Shown piece after piece: positions 47,712-58,346 of a stretch of DNA of 64,000 nucleotides. The notes under the pieces were generated by a model. The model was not told where the DNA came from. It searched no databases and was given only the letters and a program-made list of their open reading frames with translations. The DNA is from Candidatus Avedoeria danica (GTDB taxonomy: Bacteria > Chloroflexota > Anaerolineae > Epilineales > Epilineaceae), in the NCBI GenBank assembly GCA_016703025.1, contig JADJCV010000001.1, positions 124,001-188,000 of the forward strand. The letters run 5' to 3'. Both the position numbers and the translations under genes were made by a program. Numbering within the stretch: the stretch's first letter is position 1; each line of letters starts with the position of its first letter.

Positions 47712-48365
47712 CTAGCTCAGGACGAGCTCGTCTTGTTCGCGGTGCAGCAGCTCGCGCAGCGCCGAGAGGGCGCGGAACTGCAGGCCGCGGATCGCGCCGC
47801 GGCGCTTGCCCATCAGATCGGCCACCTCGCCGGTGTCCAGTCCTTCGAAGAACCTCAGTACGAGCACTTGCTGCTGCTCCTCGGTCAGGCGGCCGATGGC
47901 GTGGCGGACCCGCTCCATCGAGATCAGTTCGGCCAGCATCCGTTCGGGGCGAGCGTCGTCCCGGCTGGCCTTGGCCTCCAGCTGTCGCGTCGCGTCGTCC
48001 AGACCCAACACCTCGCGGCGGGAGCGATGGTAGTCGACGACCAGATTGTGGGCGATCCGGAAGAGCCAGGCCCCGAACGGGTGATCGCGCCACTCGTAGT
48101 CGCCGATGGCATCCCAGGCTTTGAGGAAGGTCTGACTCGTCAGGTCCTCCGCTTGCGCCCGGTTGCCCACCTTGAAGTAGACATAGCGATAGATCCGGTC
48201 GACGTAACGCTCGTACAATGTGCCGAACGCGGCTCGGTCGCCGCCGCATGCCTTGGCTGCCAGCTGTCGCTCGGCATCCAGGTTGGGTGCGGCGTCGCCA
48301 TCCTCCGGCTTGTCGGTCATAACGCGGGGCGGCGAACCGGTGTTACGGATGCTCTCGAGGCTCAT
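47712..48365 (-). CDS. ECF-type RNA polymerase sigma factor
   Basis: The 217-residue protein has sigma-2 (AFGTLYERYVDRIYRYVYFK, QAEDLTSQTFLKAWDAI, HPFGAWLFRIAHNLVVDYHR) and sigma-4 (IGRLTEEQQQVLVLRFFEGL, then DTGEVADLMGKRRGAIRGLQ). GGAGG lies seven bases before the ATG at 48365; MTDKPEDG at 48320 is an alternative start. It heads an operon with the DUF5667 protein and an F5/8-type-C protein. Two CAGTGTGA-type repeats lie upstream (48436-48464). Confidence 0.93.
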   Translation of the reverse strand: MSLESIRNTGSPPRVMTDKPEDGDAAPNLDAERQLAAKACGGDRAAFGTLYERYVDRIYRYVYFKVGNRAQAEDLTSQTFLKAWDAIGDYEWRDHPFGAWLFRIAHNLVVDYHRSRREVLGLDDATRQLEAKASRDDARPERMLAELISMERVRHAIGRLTEEQQQVLVLRFFEGLDTGEVADLMGKRRGAIRGLQFRALSALRELLHREQDELVLS

Positions 48366-48435
48366 CGCCTCGCCTCCGGGGTCACGGGACCCATCGTGCT
48401 CGCGGGGGGCGCAACCAAGCGCTCCCGCTTGAACT

Positions 48436-48464
48436 TCACACTGCTCTCGGACGTCACACTGTGC
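48436..48464. repeat. two TCACACTG motifs upstream of the ECF sigma gene
   Basis: TCACACTG occurs at 48436-48443 and 48454-48461, 18 bases apart. The second is part of TCACACTGTGC, the reverse complement of GCACAGTGTGA, which also forms the core of the 17-bp array at 62410-62472. Confidence 0.4.
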
Positions 48465-48598
48465 ACAGGCGCCTCTCGAATCAGGGGTGGGGGATCCCGT
48501 CGATCGGGGCAGGTCCGGCCGCTGGAGTGGGGTAAGGGCAAAGATCGCGGCCGGCGGGCGCTGCGAATGTGTATGACGATACTCGCACGGCAAGTGAT

Positions 48599-50583
<1,985 letters not shown>

Positions 50584-50695
50584 GCGGGTGGGCGGCTCGG
50601 GCCAGTCCTTGATCGGCACGCTCACACTCGAAGTGGCGCGGCTGGAGATGGCTCCTCAGCAAGCGGCCGTGGCCTTCATCTGAGCCGGGCGCGAC

Positions 50696-52342
50696 CTACC
50701 AGGTCTGCAACGCGCCGGCCTCCTCGCCGATCTCGCGCAGCGGCAACTTCAGCCGCTCCTGCCAGAACGTGGCGTCGCGGCTCGACGGGAAGAGCAGCAC
50801 CGTCGCTCCGTCCGCATCGACGAGCTGCATCACGCTCGACCGCGGGAGCATGGCCAGGCCGGGCGCCTCACCCGTCACGACACGGGCCGTGGTGTGCGGC
50901 AGCCACTCGAGGCGCGTCCGCGCCCCGTACTCGCTCTCGAGGCGGAATTGCAGGACGTCGAACTGCAGCCGGCCGACCGCGCCGACGATCGGTTCGCGCC
51001 GGATCGTATCCGTCGTCACGAACACCTGCACCGCGCCCTCGGCCTCGAGTTGGCGCATGCCTGTCTGGAACTGCTTGTAGCGCGCGGTGTCCGTGTTGTG
51101 CAGGCGAGCGAACAGTTCGGGCGCGAAGCGGCCAAGGGCGTCGAAGCAGACCGGCGGCCCAGCGGAGATGGAGTCGCCCACCGCGAACACGCCGGGGTTG
51201 ACGAGCCCGACGACGTCGCCGGGATACGCCTCTTCCATGATCTCACGCGATTGGGCGAACGTGCGGTGCGGTCGGCTGAGGCGGATCCGCTTGCCGGTGC
51301 GGGCATGATCGACCCACATGTCCCGCTCGAAGCGCCCGGCGCAGACGCGAACGAAGGCGACGCTGTCGCGATGTTTGGGGTCCATGTTCGATTGGATCTT
51401 GAAGACGAAGCCCGCGAACCCGTCCCGATCCGGGGGGACGGCGCCGACATCGGCATGGCGCGCGCTGGGCGGCGGCGCGAGGGCCACGAACGCGTCCAGG
51501 AAGAGCTGCACGCCCAAGCCGGTCAGCGCGCTGCCGAAGAACACGGGGGTCTGCTGGCCGGTCAGGTAGCGCCCGCGATCGAACGGTTCGCTGGCCGCAT
51601 CGAGCAGGGCCAAGTCCTCCGCCAGCTGCGCGTATGCCGCCGGATCCAGTTGGCCGGCCAGCGAATCGATGGGCTGCGTGCTGTCCGGCGATTGAAGTTC
51701 GGCGTGCCGGGGCAGGCCGGCTGGGAACAGGTGCGCCAAGCCCGTCGCTCGATCGCAGACGCCCAGCAGCGTCTCGTGGTGGCGGATCGGCCAGTTCATC
51801 GGCACGGTGCGGATCGCCAGCTCGCGCTCGATCTGGTCCAGCAGCCCGAACACGTCCCGGGTCGGGCGGTCCATCTTGTTGATGAACGTGACGATCGGGA
51901 TGCCGCGCTGGCGACAGACGCGGAACAGCTTCCGGGTCTGATCCTCGATGCCCTTGGCCGCGTCGATGACCATGATGGCGCTGTCCGCCGCCAGGAGCGT
52001 GCGGTACGTGTCCTCCGAGAAGTCCTCGTGCCCCGGCGTGTCCAGCAAGTTGAGCGCGTAGCCACCGTAGTTGAACTGCAGCACGGTGGACGTGACCGAG
52101 ATCCCGCGCTCTTGCTCGATCTTCATCCAATCCGAGGTCGCCCGCCGTTGGCCACGACGCGCCTTGACCAGCCCGGCCTCCTGTACGGCGCCCCCGTGCA
52201 GGAGCAGCCGCTCGGTGAGCGTGGTCTTGCCGGCATCCGGATGCGACAGGATGGCGAACGTGCGGCGGACGCGGATCGCCTCCGCCATGGACACCGGCGC
52301 CGCGGCCAGCAAGGCTGGGGACGGCGCGCTGCTGATCGTCAT
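50696..52342 (-). CDS. prfC: peptide chain release factor 3
   Basis: The 548-residue GTPase removes RF1/RF2 from the ribosome. G1 is AILSHPDAGKTTLTERLLLH, the switch region is ATSDWMKIEQERGISVTSTV, G3 is LLDTPGHEDFSEDTYRTL, and G4 is FINKMDRPTRD. The RF3-specific C-terminal half (FKIQSNMDPKHRDSVAFVRV, VGAVGRLQFDVLQFRLESEY) separates it from EF-G. Length is usual. The N-terminal extension of about 20 residues is variable; MAEAIRVRRTF may be the real start. Confidence 0.96.
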   Translation of the reverse strand: MTISSAPSPALLAAAPVSMAEAIRVRRTFAILSHPDAGKTTLTERLLLHGGAVQEAGLVKARRGQRRATSDWMKIEQERGISVTSTVLQFNYGGYALNLLDTPGHEDFSEDTYRTLLAADSAIMVIDAAKGIEDQTRKLFRVCRQRGIPIVTFINKMDRPTRDVFGLLDQIERELAIRTVPMNWPIRHHETLLGVCDRATGLAHLFPAGLPRHAELQSPDSTQPIDSLAGQLDPAAYAQLAEDLALLDAASEPFDRGRYLTGQQTPVFFGSALTGLGVQLFLDAFVALAPPPSARHADVGAVPPDRDGFAGFVFKIQSNMDPKHRDSVAFVRVCAGRFERDMWVDHARTGKRIRLSRPHRTFAQSREIMEEAYPGDVVGLVNPGVFAVGDSISAGPPVCFDALGRFAPELFARLHNTDTARYKQFQTGMRQLEAEGAVQVFVTTDTIRREPIVGAVGRLQFDVLQFRLESEYGARTRLEWLPHTTARVVTGEAPGLAMLPRSSVMQLVDADGATVLLFPSSRDATFWQERLKLPLREIGEEAGALQTW

Positions 52343-52503
52343 TTGATCTTCCCCGCCTCACGCACCACGCTCGGAACGCGCCGAGTGGATGCTCGAGCTT
52401 GAGCGAGGAGACTGCAGTCATGGTTCGCGCGTGATCGTTCGCACGCGGCGCGCCGAAGCGGCGCTCGGATGGCGATTCTAGCACCTGTCCTGGGTGGAGG
52501 GGC

Positions 52504-52638
52504 ACGGCACGCCTCGAGGGTCGCCGCGTTCGCATACACGCCCTGGAAGCCCGGGATCTCGGCGTAGAACGCCGTATCGCCCTCGATCAACTCGTGGTGC
52601 GCAGCGTGCATGACGGCGTTGAGATATGCCGTGAGCAT
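52504..52638 (-). pseudogene. truncated HicB-family antitoxin remnant
   Basis: From ATG 52638 the frame reads MLTAYLNAVMHAAHHELIEG, then DTAFYAEIPGFQGVYANAATLEACR, the N-terminal two thirds of a HicB_lk antitoxin. It then runs into Pro/Arg-rich sequence unrelated to the family and lacks the usual REELxEVLEEW helix. No toxin gene is beside it. The reading frame stays open to 52339 but the rest has no family match. Confidence 0.7.
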
Positions 52639-52821
52639 GGCGGTCGATCCCGACGTGGTTCTGGCGACTTGAAGTGGCCGCATGTCTCAGCGGCATGGAT
52701 CGCGCATGAACGTCGTCGCGCCCTGGGCACGGCGCATCGCGAACGCGAATCGGGCCAAATCGCAGGTTACCGGCTCACCGTTTCGCCCACGCCGCCCCAT
52801 GGATCGCCCGCCAACCATCCT

Positions 52822-52849
52822 CCCCCTCCCCCAGACTTGGGGGAGGGGG
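52822..52849. repeat. 12-bp-arm GC-rich palindrome
   Basis: CCCCCTCCCCCA (52822-52833) and TGGGGGAGGGGG (52838-52849) flank GACT. It is 105 bases upstream of the beta-CASP gene, too far to be its Shine-Dalgarno region; it resembles dispersed REP-like elements of G+C-rich genomes. Confidence 0.6.
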
Positions 52850-52953
52850 TCGGGGGGAGAGGGCCGCAGGCCACCCACCCCGTGTTACCATTGCCCCCAC
52901 CATCCGCCCCTCTCCGCAGTCCATCGCCCCCGCCCCCCAAGGACCCCCCACCC

Positions 52954-54378
52954 ATGCAACTCCAGTTCTGGGGCGCCGCCCGCACCGTCACCGGCTCGAT
53001 GCACCTCGTGCACGTCGGCGGCCGGCGCCTCCTGCTGGACTGCGGCCTGTTCCAGGGCCCGCGCAAGATCGCGTTCGAGCGCAACCGCGTATTGCCGTTC
53101 GACCCGCGATCGATCGATGCCGTGATCCTGTCCCACGCCCATATCGACCACAGCGGCAACCTGGCCTCGCTCGTGAAGGGCGGCTTCCGCGGGCCGATCT
53201 ACACCTCGGCCGCCACGCAGGACCTCTGCCGGCCGATGCTGTTGGACTCGGCCCACATCCAGGAAAGCGACGTCAAGTACGTCAACCGCCGCCGCGAGGC
53301 CAAGCGCCAGCGGCCGTTCGAGCCGCTCTACACATCGGACGATGTCGAGGCGACGCTGTCGCTCATGCAGTCCGTGCCGTTCGGCCAGACCTTCAGCCCG
53401 ATCCCGGGCGTCGAGGCCCGGCTCATCTTCGCGGGGCACATCATCGGCGCCGCCAGCGTGATCCTGGACCTGTCCGAGCCCGGCCTCGGCCTACACGCGC
53501 CCGAGGTTCGCCGCCGCCTCGTCTTCAGCGGAGACATCGGGCGCACCGGGATGCCGATCGTCCCCGATCCCGAGGTGCCGGACGGCGCCGAGGTCCTGAT
53601 CATGGAGAGCACGTACGGCGACCGCCGCCACGAGGGCACCGGCGAGGCCAAGGAGGCGCTCCGCCGGATCGTGGCCGACAAGATCCACGACGGCGGCAAG
53701 CTCCTCATCCCCGCCTTCGCCGTCGGGCGGACGCAGGAGCTGTTGTACCGCCTCAACCAGATCTTCGAGGCCGGCGAGCTGCCCCGCGTCCCGGTCTTCG
53801 TCGACAGCCCGCTGGCGATCAACGTCACGGAGGTCCTCCGCCGCCACCCGGAGTGCTACGACGACGAGATGGCCCGCGCCCTGGCCGCGGACCGCAACGG
53901 CGACCCGATCGGCTTCCCGGGCCTGCGATTCCTGCGGACGGCCGACGAGTCGAAGGCGCTGAACTTCATGGACGGCCCGGCCGTGATCATCGCCGCCTCG
54001 GGCATGTGCGAGGGCGGCCGGATCCTCCACCACCTCAAGAACCACCTCGGCCAAAGCTCGACGACGGTGCTGTTCGTCGGCTTCCAGGCCCAGGAGACGC
54101 TCGGCCGCAAGATCCTCGACGGGGTCGACCCCGTCCTCGTCTTCGGCGAGCCGTACGGAGTCCGCGCCGAGATCACGAAGATCACCGGCTACAGCGCCCA
54201 CGCCGACCACGACGAGCTGATCGCCTGGGCGGACGGCGTGCACGCGCGCGGCACCTTGCAGCGCACCTTCCTCGTCCACGGCGAGGAGGACGTCGCGTTC
54301 AAGCTGGCGGGCGATCTGAAGGCGCGCGGGATGCGGTCGGTGGAGGTTCCGGCGCGGGGCCAGGTCTTCGACCTCTAG
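52954..54378 (+). CDS. metallo-beta-lactamase / beta-CASP ribonuclease
   Basis: The 474-residue enzyme resembles CPSF73-like bacterial nucleases. It opens MQLQFWGAARTVTGSMHLV, has the zinc motif LSHAHIDHSGNL, further ligands in FAGHIIGAA and VFSGDIGRTG, the beta-CASP motifs ESTYGDRRH and IPAFAVGRTQELLY, and the C-terminal ITGYSAHADHDELIAW and FLVHGE. It should cut single-stranded RNA, as endonuclease or 5' exonuclease, in the cytoplasm. ATG 52954 is the start of the fold; the frame open upstream is not conserved protein. Confidence 0.93.
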   Translation: MQLQFWGAARTVTGSMHLVHVGGRRLLLDCGLFQGPRKIAFERNRVLPFDPRSIDAVILSHAHIDHSGNLASLVKGGFRGPIYTSAATQDLCRPMLLDSAHIQESDVKYVNRRREAKRQRPFEPLYTSDDVEATLSLMQSVPFGQTFSPIPGVEARLIFAGHIIGAASVILDLSEPGLGLHAPEVRRRLVFSGDIGRTGMPIVPDPEVPDGAEVLIMESTYGDRRHEGTGEAKEALRRIVADKIHDGGKLLIPAFAVGRTQELLYRLNQIFEAGELPRVPVFVDSPLAINVTEVLRRHPECYDDEMARALAADRNGDPIGFPGLRFLRTADESKALNFMDGPAVIIAASGMCEGGRILHHLKNHLGQSSTTVLFVGFQAQETLGRKILDGVDPVLVFGEPYGVRAEITKITGYSAHADHDELIAWADGVHARGTLQRTFLVHGEEDVAFKLAGDLKARGMRSVEVPARGQVFDL

Positions 54379-54383
54379 GTCGA

Positions 54384-54416
54384 TGGGATCCGGCTGGGAT
54401 CCGGCTGGGATCCGGT
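54384..54416. repeat. three tandem 11-bp repeats upstream of ddl
   Basis: TGGGATCCGGC occurs at 54384-54394 and 54395-54405, and as TGGGATCCGGT at 54406-54416, immediately after the beta-CASP stop and 40 bases before the ddl start. TATCAT at 54430-54435 may be a -10 box. Confidence 0.75.
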
Positions 54417-54456
54417 TGATGCGAGTCGCTATCATCCAGCGCGATCTAAAGGGTCG

Positions 54457-55608
<1,152 letters not shown>

Positions 55609-55654
55609 TGCAGGCCGATCGTCCGGCGATGCGTCACCTTCAGGCCAGCCGCCC

Positions 55655-58228
55655 ATGACCGTCCGCCTGCCCGACCTCCTCGCCGCCCTCCCCGCCGCCG
55701 CCGTCGCCGGACCGGTCTTCGCCGATACTTGGTCGGGCTTCGCCTACGACTCGCGGATCATCCGCCCGGGTCAGCTGTTCGTCGCCGTCCAGACGGCCAA
55801 GGCCGACGGCCACGACCACATCGCGAGCGCCCTGCGCGGCGGTGCGACCGGCGTCCTGTGCCAACGGCCGGTCGACGTCGCATCTTGGGGCGCGACGTGC
55901 GTCGTCGTGCCGGACACACGGGTGGCCCTGCAGCGCTGGGCGGCGCGGCGCGTTCGGGACCTCGGCTCGCCGGTCGTCGGGATCACCGGCAGCGTCGGGA
56001 AGACGTCGGCCAAGGACCTCGTCGCCCACGTCCTCGGCGGGCGCCTCTACGTCTTCCGCAACCCGGGCAACTTCAACGACATGTTCGGTCTCCCGATCGC
56101 CCTCGGTGAGATCGACGACCGAGCCGGCGCCCCCGATGCCCTCGTCCTCGAGATGGCGACGGACCGCTTCGGCGAGATCGCCGAGCTCACCGCGATCGCC
56201 CCGCCGACCGTCGCCCTCGTCACCCGCGTCGCCCCCGCGCACCTGCACGCCCTGGGCGACCTCGACGGCATCGAGCGCGAGAAGGGCATGCTCGTCGAGG
56301 CGCTGCCCGTCGATGGCCTGGCCATCCTGAACGCCGACGACCCGCGCGTGGCCCGCATGCGGGATCGGACGCGCGCGTCCGTGACCACGGTCAGCAGCGC
56401 GGGCGATCCGGCGGCCGACGTCTCGGCCACCCACCTCCGCCTCGCGCGCGACGGCACGGCGTTCGACATCGTCGTGCGCGAGGTGGGCGACGGCGTGACG
56501 ATCCCTGCCCGCATCCCGTGGCTCGGCGCCCACTTCGTCACCGCCGCCCTCATGGGCGTGGCCGTCGGCCGCCGCTTCGGGCTGACCGTCGACGAGGTCG
56601 TGGCGCGGCTGGCGACGCTGCCGCCGCAGAAAGGCCGGCTGAACCCGCTCCCCGGCCGCGCCGGCAGCACCATCCTCGACGACAGCTACAACGCCAGCCC
56701 GGCCGCCGTCGCTGCCGCGCTCGACGTGCTGGCCGCGCTGCCCGCCGGCCGGCGAGTCGCCGTCCTCGGTGACATGGCCGAGCTGGGCGACGCCTCGGCG
56801 GAGGCCCATCGCGACGTCGGCGCGCACGCCGCGCGCGTCGTCGACCGCCTCGTCACGCGCGGCACCGAGGCCGAGGGGATCGCCGCCGGGGCGCGGGCGG
56901 CCGGGCTGGCGGGCGACCGGGTCACCGTCACGTACCGCGCCCAGGACGCCATCGCGGTGGTCGAACCGCTCCTCGACGCCGACACCGTCGTCCTCGTCAA
57001 GGGCAGCGCCGTCGCGCGCATGGAGCACGTCACCACCGGGCTGATGGCCGACCCCGAGCGCGCCGTCGATGTCCTTGTCCGCCAGGATGCCGCCTGGCGC
57101 CAGATCGTCGTCCTCCGCCCGGACCGACCCACGTGGCTGGAGATCGACCTCGGAGCCGTCGCCGACAATACGCGTCGGCTCAAGGAGCTGGCCGGCGGCG
57201 CGCGGCTGATGGCCGTCATCAAGGCCGACGCTTACGGCCACGGCGCCGTCCGCATCGCGCGCACCGTGCTCCACAATGGCGCGGACAGCCTCGGCGTCGC
57301 CTGCCTGGCCGAAGCGGCGGCGCTCCGGCGCGAGGGAATCGACGCGCCCGTCCTCGTGCTGGGCTGGACGCCCGCCTGGCAGGCCCGCGACGCCGCAGCG
57401 GTTGACGTCGAACTCGCCGTCTACGACCGCGACACGGCCCGCGCGCTCGACGACGCCGGCCGCGACCTCGACCGCGTCGTGGCGGTTCACGTGAAGGTCG
57501 ACACCGGGCTCCACCGGCTCGGCTTGGCGCCCGCCGACGTGCTCGGCTTCGTGCGCGACCTCCGCGGCCTGTCGCACGTCGTCGTCGTCGGCCTATTCAC
57601 CCACCTGGCCGTGGCCGATGAGGCCGCGCCGCCATCGCACGCCGCCACGGATGCGCAGCTCGCCGCCTTCCGCGCCGTCGTCGCCGACCTCGAGGCCGCC
57701 GAGCTGCGTCCGCCCGTCGTGCATGCCGCCAACAGCGCCGCCGTCCTGAGCCGCCCGGATGCGGCGTTCGACCTCGTCCGACCCGGCATCGCCCTCTACG
57801 GCCTGACGCCGTCGAGTGAGGTCGGCGATCCGGTGCTCCGGCCGGCGCTGCGCTGGAAGACACAGGTCGCGCAGGTCCACGACCTCGACGTGGGCGAAAC
57901 CGTCGGCTACGGGCGGACGTGGTCGGCCGCCCGCCCGTCGCGCGTCGCCACGATCCCGGTCGGCTACGCCGACGGCTTCCGCCGCGGCCCGGCGCGCTGG
58001 CAGCACGTCCTCGTCCGCGAGGCGCCGGCCCCGATCGTCGGCCGAGTCTCGATGGACCAGGCGGCGATCGACGTGACGGACATCCCGGGCGTGCGGCCGG
58101 GCGACGAGGTCGTCCTCATCGGTCGCCAGGGTCGGGAGGCGATCTCGGCCGAGACGGTGGCGGGGTGGCTCGGGACGATCAACTACGAGGTCGTCAGCCA
58201 GATCCTGGCGCGGGTGGCGCGGGTTTGA
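55655..58228 (+). CDS. murF-alr: MurF-alanine racemase fusion
   Basis: The 857-residue protein joins UDP-MurNAc-tripeptide:D-Ala-D-Ala ligase (about 1-485) and PLP alanine racemase (about 488-857). MurF motifs are AYDSRIIRPGQLFVA, P-loop GITGSVGKTSAKDL (about 112), NFNDMFGLP, EMATDRFGEI and ILDDSYNASPAAVAAAL. Racemase motifs are WLEIDLGAVADNTR, PLP lysine in VIKADAYGHG (about 524), the catalytic Tyr region ETVGYGRTW (about 750) and GRVSMDQAAIDVT. Such fusions are known from Bacteroidetes. Together with Ddl upstream, three consecutive D-Ala steps lie in two genes. Confidence 0.96.
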   Translation: MTVRLPDLLAALPAAAVAGPVFADTWSGFAYDSRIIRPGQLFVAVQTAKADGHDHIASALRGGATGVLCQRPVDVASWGATCVVVPDTRVALQRWAARRVRDLGSPVVGITGSVGKTSAKDLVAHVLGGRLYVFRNPGNFNDMFGLPIALGEIDDRAGAPDALVLEMATDRFGEIAELTAIAPPTVALVTRVAPAHLHALGDLDGIEREKGMLVEALPVDGLAILNADDPRVARMRDRTRASVTTVSSAGDPAADVSATHLRLARDGTAFDIVVREVGDGVTIPARIPWLGAHFVTAALMGVAVGRRFGLTVDEVVARLATLPPQKGRLNPLPGRAGSTILDDSYNASPAAVAAALDVLAALPAGRRVAVLGDMAELGDASAEAHRDVGAHAARVVDRLVTRGTEAEGIAAGARAAGLAGDRVTVTYRAQDAIAVVEPLLDADTVVLVKGSAVARMEHVTTGLMADPERAVDVLVRQDAAWRQIVVLRPDRPTWLEIDLGAVADNTRRLKELAGGARLMAVIKADAYGHGAVRIARTVLHNGADSLGVACLAEAAALRREGIDAPVLVLGWTPAWQARDAAAVDVELAVYDRDTARALDDAGRDLDRVVAVHVKVDTGLHRLGLAPADVLGFVRDLRGLSHVVVVGLFTHLAVADEAAPPSHAATDAQLAAFRAVVADLEAAELRPPVVHAANSAAVLSRPDAAFDLVRPGIALYGLTPSSEVGDPVLRPALRWKTQVAQVHDLDVGETVGYGRTWSAARPSRVATIPVGYADGFRRGPARWQHVLVREAPAPIVGRVSMDQAAIDVTDIPGVRPGDEVVLIGRQGREAISAETVAGWLGTINYEVVSQILARVARV

Positions 58229-58346
58229 GGGCATTATCGCTTGTCGGAACGACCACAAACGTGCATCCTCTGGCTTCCGACCCCGCCCAACCGCAGCGAA
58301 TCCCGTTATTCGAATGCGCCCTGTTTCGACATGAAAGGACCTCTGC

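Larger units (their letters stand above)
52343..52953. other. gene-poor region between prfC and the beta-CASP gene
   Basis: About 610 bases between divergent genes. It holds a truncated HicB-like gene and a 12-bp-arm palindrome, both listed separately. No other coding or RNA feature was recognised. Confidence 0.7.

Noticed and set aside
52822..52849. Insertion-sequence terminal repeat
   Set aside because: The palindrome is short, no transposase or matching distant copy is seen; it looks like a REP-type hairpin.
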